DNA of 64,000 nt from Ruminococcaceae bacterium FB2012 (GTDB lineage Bacteria > Bacillota > Clostridia > Oscillospirales > Ruminococcaceae), in contig FMXS01000003.1 of the NCBI GenBank assembly GCA_900104495.1, positions 434,001 to 498,000 of the forward strand. The letters are read 5' to 3'. Positions within the stretch are counted from its first letter, which is position 1. Every line of letters begins with the position of its first letter. Of this stretch, positions 51,180 through 59,811 are shown piece after piece. The notes under the pieces are model-generated. The model saw nothing but the letters and a program-made list of their open reading frames with translations. It searched no databases and had not been told where the DNA came from. The position numbers were made by a program, and so were the translations under genes.

Positions 51180-52814
51180 ATGCCAATAACCGAACTCTTG
51201 GAAAGAAACGCAGAGCTCTACGGCGACGAGATCGCACTGGTAGAGGTCAATCCCGAGATCACGGATACCCGCAAGGTCACCTGGAGAGAGTACGAACTCA
51301 TCGAGACCAATCCCATAGCCCACTACCGCCGGGAGATCACCTGGCGGGTATTTGACGAGAAGGCCAACCGCTTCGCCAATATGCTCCTCTCCAGGGGAGT
51401 CAAGAAGGGCGACAAGATCGGCATACTGCTGATGAACTGCCTTGAATGGCTGCCCATTTACTTCGGCATCCTCAAGACAGGCGCTTTGGCTGTTCCGCTG
51501 AATTTCCGCTACGCCCCCGACGAGATCAAATACTGCCTTGACTTAGCCGAGGTGGACATTCTGATGTTCGGCCCGGAATTCATCGGCAGGATCGAGGAGA
51601 TCGCCGACGACATCAGCCACAACCGCCTGCTGTTCTATGTGGGCGAGGGCTGTCCTTCCTTTGCGGAGCACTATGACTCCCAGGTGGCGAATTTCCCCTC
51701 CACGGCTCCCGACATCAAGATCACCGACGAGGATTACGCCGCCATATACTTCTCCTCCGGCACCACCGGCTTCCCCAAGGCGATACTTCACAAGCATATG
51801 AGCCTTGTTCACTCGGCCAAGACCGAGCAGGCGCATCACGGACAGACAAGGAAGGACAACTTCCTCTGCATCCCGCCCCTTTACCACACCGGCGCCAAAA
51901 TGCACTGGTTCGGTTCGCTTTACGCGGGATCCAAGGCGGTGCTGCTCAAAGGCGTCAAGCCCCGCTCTATCATCGAGACGGTCTCCAACGAGCACTGCAC
52001 CATTGTTTGGCTGCTGGTTCCCTGGGCGCAGGACATCCTTGACGCTATCGACCGCGGAGACATAGACCTTTCGCAGTACGAGCTTTCCCAGTGGAGACTT
52101 ATGCACATCGGCGCACAGCCTGTTCCGCCGTCGCTTATCAACCGCTGGAAGAAAATCTTCCCGAATCATCAGTACGACACCAACTACGGCCTCAGCGAGT
52201 CCATCGGTCCGGGCTGCGTACATCTGGGAGTTGAGAACATCCACAAAGTCGGAGCTATCGGCAAAGCGGGCTTCGGCTGGGAGGTCAAGATCGTGGACGA
52301 AAACGGCGAGACTGTTCCCAAGGGCGGTGTAGGCGAGCTTTGCGTCAAGGGTCCCGGAGTGATGACCTGCTACTACCGTGACGAAAAGGCTACGGCAGAG
52401 ACTCTGAAAGACGGCTGGCTCTTCACGGGCGACATGGCTCAGGAGGACGAAGACGGCTTCATTTTCCTTGTAGACCGCAAGAAGGACGTTATCATCAGCG
52501 GCGGAGAAAATCTTTATCCGGTACAGATCGAAGATTTCCTGCGTTCCAATCCTGCGATAAAAGACGTAGCTGTTATCGGCCTGCCTCACAAGAGGCTGGG
52601 TGAGATCGCGGCGGCGATCATTTCCGTGAAGGAAGGCATGACCCTGACGGAGCAGGATGTGAATGATTTCTGCTTAAAGCTGCCGAGGTACAAGAGGCCG
52701 CACAAGATCATATTTGCGGATGTACCGAGGAATCCCACGGGCAAGATCGAGAAGCCGAAGCTGAGGAAGATCTACTGCGGCGAGAGCCTTGTGGCGACGC
52801 AGATAAAGAACTGA
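51180..52814 (+). CDS. AMP-dependent acyl-CoA synthetase / ligase
   Basis: An adenylate-forming enzyme that activates a carboxylic acid, most likely a fatty or aromatic acid, to its acyl-CoA through an acyl-AMP. The 544-residue protein has the P-loop motif YFSSGTTGFPKAILHKH (A3), TNYGLSESIGPG (A5), LFTGDMAQEDEDGF (A7), DRKKDVIISGGENLYPVQIED (A8) and the C-terminal Lys in NPTGKIEKPKLRK (A10). An N-terminal insert between TWREYELIE and REITWRVFDEKANR is typical of one anaerobe subfamily. ATG 51180 follows GAAAGGACGATAAAA. The substrate is not fixed; a link to the fatty-acid locus at 6-9 kb is possible but unproven. The stop is followed three bases later by element copy F. Confidence 0.92.
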   Translation: MPITELLERNAELYGDEIALVEVNPEITDTRKVTWREYELIETNPIAHYRREITWRVFDEKANRFANMLLSRGVKKGDKIGILLMNCLEWLPIYFGILKTGALAVPLNFRYAPDEIKYCLDLAEVDILMFGPEFIGRIEEIADDISHNRLLFYVGEGCPSFAEHYDSQVANFPSTAPDIKITDEDYAAIYFSSGTTGFPKAILHKHMSLVHSAKTEQAHHGQTRKDNFLCIPPLYHTGAKMHWFGSLYAGSKAVLLKGVKPRSIIETVSNEHCTIVWLLVPWAQDILDAIDRGDIDLSQYELSQWRLMHIGAQPVPPSLINRWKKIFPNHQYDTNYGLSESIGPGCVHLGVENIHKVGAIGKAGFGWEVKIVDENGETVPKGGVGELCVKGPGVMTCYYRDEKATAETLKDGWLFTGDMAQEDEDGFIFLVDRKKDVIISGGENLYPVQIEDFLRSNPAIKDVAVIGLPHKRLGEIAAAIISVKEGMTLTEQDVNDFCLKLPRYKRPHKIIFADVPRNPTGKIEKPKLRKIYCGESLVATQIKN

Positions 52815-52816
52815 GC

Positions 52817-53262
52817 AGGGGCGTGCCCCTGGCCCTGGCGCGGGCGGCGCAATTCCGCCGCAAGCAGCGGAGTGCAGGAAACAAGATAGATTTGCGGCGG
52901 GACTGAACAAAGCTGTAAACCCAAACGCGAAGCGCGTTAAAAGTTTCGGTCAAGCCTTTTCCAAAGGCTTGCGGGTCAAGGGCAGAGCCCTTGCGGAGCT
53001 CGAGGCAGAGCCTCGTTCGGCGCGAAGCGACGACCCCGGCGCTGCACAAGAAAAGAGTAGGGAAACGAAGCCGTTTTCCTACTCTTTTTTCGTGGACAAA
53101 CTATATGCAGCGCCGGAAAAAGTGTCCACCTGCACTCGCAGGAAACAGCGAGGACGCGAAGCGGACAAGCGTCTTTCCGTCCGTAGGAACACTCGGTAGA
53201 GATGCACCCGAAGGGGTTCGGGGGCTTTCCGATCGCCCCCGAACCCCTTCGGATGCACCTCT
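52817..53262 (+). repeat. Dispersed 3'-UTR element, copy F
   Basis: It begins three bases after the ligase stop with GCAGGGGCGTGCCCCTGG. Then come CCGCCGCAAGCAGCGGAGTG, GTAAACCCAAACGCGAAGCG, TTTCCAAAGGCTTGCGG, AGGGCAGAGCCCT, GAGGCAGAGCCTC, CGACGACCCCGGCGCTGCAC, the terminator stem, CGTGGACAAACTATATGCAG, CACTCGCAGGAAACAGCGAG, GCGTCTTTCCGTCCG and a final GGGGTTCGGGGGC...GCCCCCGAACCCC hairpin. No gene is supported in 52815-53337. Confidence 0.8.
53055..53090 (+). terminator. Intrinsic terminator nested in element copy F
   Basis: GAGTAGGGAAAC pairs with GTTTTCCTACTC (one mismatch) and is followed by TTTTTT. Confidence 0.8.
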
Positions 53263-53279
53263 TATAGAGAGATCAAGAA

Positions 53280-53320
53280 AAAAACACCGGCATATCTTCC
53301 AACGCGAAAGATATGCCGTC
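53280..53320 (-). terminator. Terminator of the alr-recQ-radC-MIF cluster
   Basis: On the minus strand ACGGCATATCTTTC and GGAAGATATGCCGGT pair around GCGTT and are followed by GTTTTTTTCTT. Confidence 0.9.
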
Positions 53321-53337
53321 TCTTTATTGTAGTGGTA

Positions 53338-53679
53338 TCAGAAATTCGAGCCGTTCCAGCCCCAGTCGTCGGTGCAGTCGTATTTGACGTAGACCGATGC
53401 CGCGGGGATGCCCAATTCGGCGTTCAAGATAGAGGTGATCTTCCCGGTGAGGTCGGAAAGTGCCGAGGATGAGGGAGAGCCGAAGATGCTCACCTCCACC
53501 ATTGCGGCGGGGTCGGGCCTGCCTTTGAACCAAAGCGCATAGCCGGGCTCGATGCCTACCATGAGCCAGTTCTCGCTCTTTCCGGGGATAGCGGTGATAG
53601 CCTGCCCCAGCTTGGACTTGATGTTCGTCATTTTCTCCTCGGGGACAGAAGCGTTGGTCTTTACGTTGATGAATGGCAT
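53338..53679 (-). CDS. MIF/phenylpyruvate tautomerase family protein
   Basis: A 113-residue member of the tautomerase superfamily related to eukaryotic macrophage migration inhibitory factor. The start is MPFINVKTNASV; after removal of Met the catalytic Pro1 would be N-terminal. ENWLMVGIEPGYALWFKG and GSPSSSALSDLTGKITSILNAELGIPAASVYV follow the MIF pattern, and the end WGWNGSNF matches the typical MIF C-terminus. ATG 53679 follows AAAGGAGAAATGTCAA. Length equals the family (about 114). Its metabolic role in bacteria is unsettled. It is the last gene of a minus-strand cluster and 38 bases after radC. Confidence 0.9.
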   Translation of the reverse strand: MPFINVKTNASVPEEKMTNIKSKLGQAITAIPGKSENWLMVGIEPGYALWFKGRPDPAAMVEVSIFGSPSSSALSDLTGKITSILNAELGIPAASVYVKYDCTDDWGWNGSNF

Positions 53680-53717
53680 TTGACATTTCTCCTTTATGTA
53701 GATTTTTGTCCGTGTTC

Positions 53718-54416
53718 TTAAAACAGATCGAACAGTCTCCCGTTTTCACGGAAGGAGTATACGTCCGTGTCGCCGGCGATAAGATGATCGAGTAATGTGA
53801 TGTTCAGATCTTTCAGGCTTATCATCAGCTTGTTGGTGGCTTCAACATCCTGCAGCGAGGGAGAAGATCCGGCAAAGGGATGATTGTGCGCAAGGATGAT
53901 GTCCCTGAAGCCCACGGACATGACCTCTTTGAGCAGAGCATCGTGATCGTACAGGATCTTGCTGTCGTTCCCGCTGCCGAGGACCTTCGTAAAAACGACA
54001 TTCTTGTTCTGATTCACACCGTAGATCAGCAGCAGCTCTTGCCTTTCGTCCTTGAAAGCGGCGTATACATGATCCTTGACATCCTTCAGAGAGTTTACGG
54101 AGACGTACCTTCTCACAAGACCCCGTCGGAGATAGCCGCATACCGAGCCTATGAAGGCAAGGGACCGGGCAGTGTTCCCGCCGATCAGACCGCATTTCCC
54201 AAGCTCGCTCAGAGGCGTGGAAAGCACCGCGTCAAGGGAGCCGTACTTTGAGATCAGCGAATGAGCCGTTTCGTTGGTGTCCGCCCTCGGGACAGAGTAA
54301 TACAGCAGCATCTCCAGTATCTCATGCTCGGAAAAGCCGGTAAGCAGAGGATCCGCGGAAAAGCGCTCTCTCATGCGCTGACGGTGTCCCGCATGGGGAT
54401 TTGTTTCATTGCTCAC
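53718..54416 (-). CDS. radC: RadC family JAB/MPN-domain protein
   Basis: A 232-residue protein: helical UPF0758 N-terminus (HRQRMRERFSADPLLTGFSEHEILEMLLYYSVPRADTNETAHSLI) and a JAMM metalloprotease-like fold with the zinc motif AHNHPFAGSSPSLQDVEAT (His-x-His, distal Asp). The usual HNHPSG is HNHPFAG, one residue longer. RadC was linked to recombination repair, but its biochemical activity is not established. The start overlaps the recQ stop (ATGA), so it is translated with recQ. Confidence 0.9.
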   Translation of the reverse strand: MSNETNPHAGHRQRMRERFSADPLLTGFSEHEILEMLLYYSVPRADTNETAHSLISKYGSLDAVLSTPLSELGKCGLIGGNTARSLAFIGSVCGYLRRGLVRRYVSVNSLKDVKDHVYAAFKDERQELLLIYGVNQNKNVVFTKVLGSGNDSKILYDHDALLKEVMSVGFRDIILAHNHPFAGSSPSLQDVEATNKLMISLKDLNITLLDHLIAGDTDVYSFRENGRLFDLF

Positions 54417-56653
54417 TTCTTGTCACCTCGGTCGGAAAAGATCTCGTCGGTGTTCCGGATGATATATTCCTGCCCCTCGGGAGAGAGGACTATCTGCTTA
54501 TACTCCCGCCCACCGGCGGCGAGCCTCGTAAGCTCCGTCAGACCCGCCTCGGGGGAAAGTATCGTCAGAGCGAAGCCCTTGCCCTCCGGCCCCCGGGAAA
54601 GATAGTCGTTGTCCAGCAGCCAGCCGTCAACAGCCTGCCGGATGCGGCTCTTGTCGGCGGAGATCCCCAGCTGCTCAAGTATCCTGTCGCAGAACCGGGA
54701 CAGCGGCAAAGGCTCCTCTGCGGGAGTCAGCTTGGAGCTGTTGAAGCGTATAAGTTTGAAAAGCATGGACCCGTCCCCGGCGGAATGCGCCTTCTGCATA
54801 TTATCAAGCAGAGAATCCTTCTCCGGGAAACCGTTTTCCTCGGTGTACTGCTTCACGGTCTCAATTATGCGGCTGCCGTAGCGCTGGGCCTTGGCGCGTC
54901 CGATGCCGGAGCAGTCAAGAAGCTCCTCCTCGGTGACGGGGCATTTCAGGCAGATATCCCGCAGAGAGGAATCCGTGAAGATGATATAAGCGGGGACGTG
55001 GGCCTCGGCAGCCAGCCTTGACCGAAGGGTCTTGAGCCTGCCGAAGAGGGCGGAATCCAGAGAATAGATGCCGCTGCCCGCCTTTTCCCGGCGGCGCTTG
55101 ACGGTCTTGGGCAGCTTCATTATCAGCTTTTCGCCGCCTGAAAGCAGTCCCTTTGCTTTGACGGTCAGCACCAGCACTTTATATTCTCCGTCCACGCGGA
55201 CGCAGCCGTCGCTGATAAGACGGTCGGTGATCTGTCTTATCCTCTGAGCAGGGACATCGGCCAGCAGGCCGTAGGTTGAGATCTTATCGTAGCCCCGTGA
55301 GGTAACTCTCTCCGACTTGGAACCCCGAAGTATCTCGGTTATCATAGCGGCCCCCACGGCGGCGCGGTGTTCCCTGGCGCGGTAGACGCAGGATAGTATC
55401 TTGCGGGCCTCGTCGGTGACGTCCGTGTCCTCAAAGCCCGTAAGGCAGTTGGAGCAGTTTCCGCAGAAGGGGTCGTGCTTCTCTCCGAAGTATCGGAGTA
55501 TGTATTCCCGAAGGCAGCCTGTGGTATTGCAGTAGGCCGTCATCTGCCGCAGGCGCTCGTGATTTCTCTGCCGGACGGCCTCGGCGGTCTCTTCGTCGAA
55601 TTCGGCGTATTCCGAAGGCTGGTCGATAAGGAACTCCGCCGTTCGGATGTCCCGGGGACTGTAAAGCAGGACGCACTCGGCCTTTTCGCCGTCGCGTCCG
55701 GCGCGGCCCGCCTCCTGGTAGTAGCTTTCTATGTCCTTGGGGCAATTGTAGTGAAGCACAAAACCCACGTTGGATTTATCTATCCCCATGCCGAAGGCAT
55801 TGGTGGCGGTGATGTACTGTATTCGGTCAAAAATGAAATCGTCCTGGGTGCGGCGGCGCTCCTCGTCGGGGAGCCCGGCGTGATACCGTCCGCAGGAATA
55901 ACCCTTTTCGGTCAGCTTGGCGCAGACCTCCTCCACCGTTTTCCGGGTGGAGCAGTAGATTATCCCGCTTCGCCCCGGATTGCGCTTGATGACGTTCAGC
56001 GTTTCGGAGAATTTATCCTTTGGCTTCACCACCGAGAACCGCAGATTAGCGCGGTCAAAGCCGGTGGTTATCTCAAGAGGGTCCGCAAGCCCCAGCATAG
56101 CGCGGATATCGGCTCTGACCTCGGGGGTGGCGGTAGCGGTAAAGGCGGCTACCGGCGGACGGACGGGCAGCCGTGAAACGAACTCCCGTATCAGTAAATA
56201 AGAGGGACGGAAATCCTGTCCCCACTGAGAAACGCAGTGTGCCTCGTCCACTGCCACAAGAGAAATGCGGGCGCCCGCGGCAAAGCTGAGAAATGCCGGG
56301 TTCCCGAGACGTTCCGGGGCGACGTAGATCAGCTTGTAAGCCCCTCTCGCGGCATAGGACAGCGCGGTGTCGTACTGCTGCGGAGTGAGGGAGCTGTTCA
56401 GATAAGCCGCCCGCACCCCCGACTGTATCAGCGAGTTGACCTGATCCTTCATCAGCGAGATAAGGGGCGAGACCACCAGCGCGACGCCTTCGGACATAAC
56501 GGCGGGTATCTGATAGCAGACGGACTTCCCCGCGCTGGTAGGCATGATGCCGAAAACATCCCGCCCGGAAAGCACGGCGTCGATGATCTCGGCCTGTCCC
56601 TCCCGGAAGGAGGCGTGGCCGAAATATTCCTTTAACACCCCGAGCTTGTCCAT
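54413..56653 (-). CDS. recQ: ATP-dependent DNA helicase RecQ
   Basis: A 3'-5' helicase in recombination and fork repair. The 746-residue protein contains SF2 helicase motifs (MPTSAGKSVCYQIP Walker A; VAVDEAHCVSQWGQDFRPSY motif II; YQEAGRAGRDG motif VI), the zinc-binding cysteines (CNTTGCLREYILRYFGEKHDPFCGNCSNC), a winged helix RQC domain and an HRDC domain (SLRDICLKCPVTEEELLDCSGIGRAKAQRYG). An additional C-terminal winged-helix-like stretch of about 110 residues lies beyond HRDC. ATG 56653 has AAGGACTGATCTCTTCG, a weak site. It is in a cluster with radC. Confidence 0.95.
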   Translation of the reverse strand: MDKLGVLKEYFGHASFREGQAEIIDAVLSGRDVFGIMPTSAGKSVCYQIPAVMSEGVALVVSPLISLMKDQVNSLIQSGVRAAYLNSSLTPQQYDTALSYAARGAYKLIYVAPERLGNPAFLSFAAGARISLVAVDEAHCVSQWGQDFRPSYLLIREFVSRLPVRPPVAAFTATATPEVRADIRAMLGLADPLEITTGFDRANLRFSVVKPKDKFSETLNVIKRNPGRSGIIYCSTRKTVEEVCAKLTEKGYSCGRYHAGLPDEERRRTQDDFIFDRIQYITATNAFGMGIDKSNVGFVLHYNCPKDIESYYQEAGRAGRDGEKAECVLLYSPRDIRTAEFLIDQPSEYAEFDEETAEAVRQRNHERLRQMTAYCNTTGCLREYILRYFGEKHDPFCGNCSNCLTGFEDTDVTDEARKILSCVYRAREHRAAVGAAMITEILRGSKSERVTSRGYDKISTYGLLADVPAQRIRQITDRLISDGCVRVDGEYKVLVLTVKAKGLLSGGEKLIMKLPKTVKRRREKAGSGIYSLDSALFGRLKTLRSRLAAEAHVPAYIIFTDSSLRDICLKCPVTEEELLDCSGIGRAKAQRYGSRIIETVKQYTEENGFPEKDSLLDNMQKAHSAGDGSMLFKLIRFNSSKLTPAEEPLPLSRFCDRILEQLGISADKSRIRQAVDGWLLDNDYLSRGPEGKGFALTILSPEAGLTELTRLAAGGREYKQIVLSPEGQEYIIRNTDEIFSDRGDKK

Positions 56654-56692
56654 CGAAGAGATCAGTCCTTTTCAGTAAATTTTGAGAGAGCG

Positions 56693-58210
56693 TCAAACAG
56701 GTATGGTATAAACAACACCGTGGATCAGATCGGCGATCTTCAGATTCCTAAGATTCCAACCGCTCTCGATCCAGACTGCAAGGCCGTCATATAAAACTCT
56801 GAAACTTTGGGGCACACCCGGGCCGTTGGTGCGGATCACACTTACAGGCTCACCTTCGCCCTTGACCGTAAGGGAATAACCCCTGTCGACATCGATCTCA
56901 CCGCCGTAAATGTTCCGGTACAAATATGCGTTACAGTAGCTGTCAATGCTTTTTTTGACGCAGTGACGCGACTTTACGCCTTTGCCGTCAAACAGTGTGA
57001 CCGTATCGGCCTTCCAGTTCTTTCCGAAAAGGCTTTGCATCATCCATACCGAAAAGACCGTTTTCCCCTCGGTAATGCTTGCAGCGATAAAGTTCTGTTC
57101 AAATTCTTTCCGCAGCTTCTGCTCCCGATCCTTTGTCTTTTTGATCTTATCCATCCACGGGTCAAAGACAAATTCAAAGGCGTCGGTCAGCTCTCCCGAA
57201 CGGGTATCAAAAATATAAATGCCTTTTTCGCCCTTCAGCACGAGCTTGCGGTCTCCTGCCGCCGCGACTTCTTTAATGCCCGACCTCGGAGGAAGCATCC
57301 GCTCGGACACGGTATAGTCATACCCGATGACAGCAAAGCCTTTGATGTTAACAGCAAAGCCTTTGCTGTTATCAGACCCATTTATCTCAACTGCAAAGAT
57401 GGGATAATCACAGCCGTCATCCGTGCTGCCGTATACATTTTCCGTTATCAGATAAACCGCACCGAGACCGTTTGCTTTCTTGTAAACAAGCCTTGTATGA
57501 CCGCTTGTGATATCCGTCATATAGACCTTGCTGCCCGCACACCAGACAAAGGTGCCGGATGAGCTCAGCGCACCGCTGAGCATAAAGTCATATTTTTCGG
57601 GGGCTTTGCAGCCGTCATAGCAGAGTGGGATACGGGTATATTTTTCGCAATTCTTATCTCCCAATAATAACAATGTGTTGAAAACTATGAGTTCACCTTT
57701 CTCTTTACTGATAAAAACGACCTGCATCCCGTTCGCGCCGGCGGCCGCCGTGACTTTGAACGGGTCGCCGGGGCACTGATCACAGCTTACCCCTCCGAAA
57801 AAGCGTACCCCCTGCAGATCGACCTTTTGCTTTTCGGGCTCGAACCACTCACGCTCGGTGCTGCTTATCTGCGGCTCGGGCTCATCATCCTCAGCCAAAA
57901 GATCGGCGGCATATCCGACTAAAACATCATCCTCCGGCACTCCGCCTGCTCCGCCCGCAGAAACGGTCACTCTGCTGCCGCCGTCCCAGGTGACGGTGAG
58001 CTCGTCACCCTCCTTGAAACCGTTGTCGGCAAAGAGCTGCTTAACTCCGCCGAGCCTGCCCTTGGTCTTGCTGTGAGTCTTGCAGCTGTAGGTCTTCCCG
58101 CCGCAGACAACCTCAACGGCAGTATCAGCAGGGATAGGCAGCCCTGCCCCGCAGGTTAAGATGTTGTATTTGATGTCCGTGGAATTGATGACCTTTTTGA
58201 CTTCTTTCAT
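56693..58210 (-). CDS. Uncharacterised 505-residue protein, propeller-like
   Basis: Not recognised. The N-terminal 85 residues (AVEVVCGGKTYSCKTHSKTKGRLGGVKQLFADNGFKEGDELTVTWDG) resemble a small beta-barrel substrate/DNA-binding fold, an impression only. A Gly-rich acidic linker follows. Residues about 135-505 alternate short beta strands with turns (VVFISKEKGELIVFNTLLL, FVWCAGSKVYMTDITSGH, KLVLKGEKGIYIFDTRSG), suggesting a beta-propeller. A highly charged helix DKIKKTKDREQKLRKEFEQNF is inserted. GFAV is duplicated (VNIKGFAVIGYD) by a 21-base direct repeat. There are no membrane segments and no signal peptide. ATG 58210 follows AGGAGAGATTAAAC; it lies between alr and recQ in the same operon. 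Confidence 0.8.
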   Translation of the reverse strand: MKEVKKVINSTDIKYNILTCGAGLPIPADTAVEVVCGGKTYSCKTHSKTKGRLGGVKQLFADNGFKEGDELTVTWDGGSRVTVSAGGAGGVPEDDVLVGYAADLLAEDDEPEPQISSTEREWFEPEKQKVDLQGVRFFGGVSCDQCPGDPFKVTAAAGANGMQVVFISKEKGELIVFNTLLLLGDKNCEKYTRIPLCYDGCKAPEKYDFMLSGALSSSGTFVWCAGSKVYMTDITSGHTRLVYKKANGLGAVYLITENVYGSTDDGCDYPIFAVEINGSDNSKGFAVNIKGFAVIGYDYTVSERMLPPRSGIKEVAAAGDRKLVLKGEKGIYIFDTRSGELTDAFEFVFDPWMDKIKKTKDREQKLRKEFEQNFIAASITEGKTVFSVWMMQSLFGKNWKADTVTLFDGKGVKSRHCVKKSIDSYCNAYLYRNIYGGEIDVDRGYSLTVKGEGEPVSVIRTNGPGVPQSFRVLYDGLAVWIESGWNLRNLKIADLIHGVVYTIPV

Positions 58211-58239
58211 GTTTAATCTCTCCTGTATATTTTGTCTTT

Positions 58240-59409
58240 TTATACGCGGTAAACTCCCATCTGCACCCCGTTCTTGTAGGCGACCCTCGGGACGCGGGCC
58301 GAGATCCCGCAGGTGAGTTCGTAGCCTATGGTCCCCGCCAAAGCCGCCACTTCGTCGGCGGTGATGACTTCTTCCCCGTCACGGCCTATGAGCGTCACCA
58401 CATCGTGCGGCGCTGCCTCGGGAATGTCGGTGACGTCGATCATGAACTGGTCCATACAGACTCTTCCCACGATCTTTGCCCGCTTGCCCCGGATAAGCAC
58501 CTCGCCCTTGTTGGACAGGGCTCTCGGCCAGCCGTCGGCATAGCCGCAGGTGACGGTGGCAAGGAGGGTGGGACGCTCCGCGGTGAAGGTCCTGCCGTAG
58601 CTGACGGATTCCCCCGCTTCGATGCGCTTCACCTGGGAGACCATCGATCTCAGCTCCATGACCGGCTCCGGCTCAAAGGGCAGAGGTGTCGCAGGGTCGG
58701 GATACATCCCGTAGAGGATGATGCCCAGCCTTCCCAGGGTGGAGCGGGGGTCGGGCTCGTAAACACCGGCGGCGGAGTTGAGGCAGTGGCACTGAGCCAG
58801 CCTTACTCCCAGCTTTTCGGCCTCGTCCCGGACGGCAAAAAACTTTTCTGTCTGAGCGGCGGTATAGGCTTTGTCGCCGGGATCGGCGCTGTCGGCCACG
58901 GCATAGTGGGTGAAGATGCCGTCAAGGATCAGATCGTCGAGGTCGTAGATCCGGTAAAGGGCCTCTGCGATCTCTTCGGGGGTGCCCCGGAGACCGATGC
59001 GGGTCATGCCGGTATCAACGGCGGCGTGACAGCGCAGAGGCTTGCCGCTTCCGGCAAGATAGTCGTTCAGTTCTATGGCGTAGCTCTCGTCGGTTATAGC
59101 CTGGATGATATTATGCTCGGCCAGCTCCGGAGCGTTCTCCGGGGGGGTGTAGCCGAGGATGAGTATCTCCCCGCTGATGCCCATATTCCGCAGGCGGAGG
59201 GCCTCGTCGGAATTGGACACGGCGAACCACTTCACGCCCAGCTCTTTTTCGAGGTAGGGACAGATAGCCAGGTCGGCGTGGCCGTAGCAGGAGGCTTTGA
59301 CGACGCATAGCAGCTTGGTCTCGCCCTGAAGGCAGGCGCAGTAATTGGCGATATTTATGCCGAGTCTCTCAAGGTGTATCTCGGCCCAGGTACGTTTCAG
59401 AAAATCCAT
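58240..59409 (-). CDS. alr: Alanine racemase
   Basis: A PLP-dependent enzyme converting L-alanine to D-alanine for peptidoglycan. The roughly 389-residue protein has the PLP lysine in LLCVVKASCYGHA (Lys in VVKA-x-x-YGH), AAVDTGMTRIGLRG, the catalytic tyrosine region ESVSYGRTFTAERPT, GYADGWPRALSN and VGRVCMDQFMIDVTD. Two normally conserved residues of VKANAYGHG are changed (Ser-Cys, terminal Ala), which is tolerated in the family. ATG 59409 (MDFLKRTWAEIHL) follows AAGGAGCTGCC. It heads the minus-strand operon alr-orphan-recQ-radC-MIF. Confidence 0.95.
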   Translation of the reverse strand: MDFLKRTWAEIHLERLGINIANYCACLQGETKLLCVVKASCYGHADLAICPYLEKELGVKWFAVSNSDEALRLRNMGISGEILILGYTPPENAPELAEHNIIQAITDESYAIELNDYLAGSGKPLRCHAAVDTGMTRIGLRGTPEEIAEALYRIYDLDDLILDGIFTHYAVADSADPGDKAYTAAQTEKFFAVRDEAEKLGVRLAQCHCLNSAAGVYEPDPRSTLGRLGIILYGMYPDPATPLPFEPEPVMELRSMVSQVKRIEAGESVSYGRTFTAERPTLLATVTCGYADGWPRALSNKGEVLIRGKRAKIVGRVCMDQFMIDVTDIPEAAPHDVVTLIGRDGEEVITADEVAALAGTIGYELTCGISARVPRVAYKNGVQMGVYRV

Positions 59410-59457
59410 GGCAGCTCCTTCTCGCAAGCCCGCAAAGGGCGATGATCGTTATCTTAT

Positions 59458-59486
59458 ATTATACCACGTTTTCGGAGAAATGTAAA
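59458..59486 (-). promoter_or_regulatory. Promoter of the alr operon
   Basis: On the minus strand TTTACA, 17 bases, TATAAT; leader about 45 bases. The rest of the 59487-59623 gap shows only a weak TTGCCC-GTATAA possibility for the microprotein on the plus strand. Confidence 0.85.
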
Positions 59487-59623
59487 GAGTTTTATTGCAG
59501 ATCCGGATACGCCTTATTTGTCAACTGTCCATTGCCAAGTAACCCTTTTGCCCTGTCGGGCATAGATTGTAGTATAAGGCGGCCGCGAGGGCGTCTTAAA
59601 TCCGAAGCAAAGGAGAACGTGCA

Positions 59624-59761
59624 ATGAATAACGGTTACTGGTGGATCATCATCCTTATTCTTATCCTGGTTATGTGCGGCGGCTGCGGCTGCGGCTGCAA
59701 CGACAACAACTGCGGATGCTTCGGCTGCGGCTGCGGCAACAACAACTGCGGATGCAACTGA
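59624..59761 (+). CDS. 45-residue membrane microprotein rich in Cys and Gly
   Basis: A short gene with a strong ribosome site (AAGGAGAACGTGCA before ATG 59624) and its own terminator. The product has an N-terminal hydrophobic helix (YWWIIILILILVM, residues 5-17) followed by 28 residues composed of Cys, Gly and Asn with single Asp and Phe residues. Ten cysteines are at 18, 21, 23, 25, 30, 32, 35, 37, 43 and 45, mostly as CGC pairs. It is a tail exposed on one side of the membrane. The function is unknown; metal binding, disulfide crosslinking in the envelope, or a toxic or regulatory peptide are possible. Similar small Cys/Gly-rich peptides are known from some Firmicute spores, which would fit Spo0A-controlled genomes, but this is a guess. 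Confidence 0.75.
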   Translation: MNNGYWWIIILILILVMCGGCGCGCNDNNCGCFGCGCGNNNCGCN

Positions 59762-59766
59762 GCGCA

Positions 59767-59808
59767 GGAAGGGAGCCTCCGTCCGAAAGGGCGGGGGTCC
59801 CTTTTTTT
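59767..59808 (+). terminator. Terminator after the microprotein
   Basis: GAAGGGAGCCTCCGTCC and GGGCGGGGGTCCCTT form an imperfect stem around GAAA and are followed by seven T and CCC. Confidence 0.8.
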
Positions 59809-59811
59809 CCC

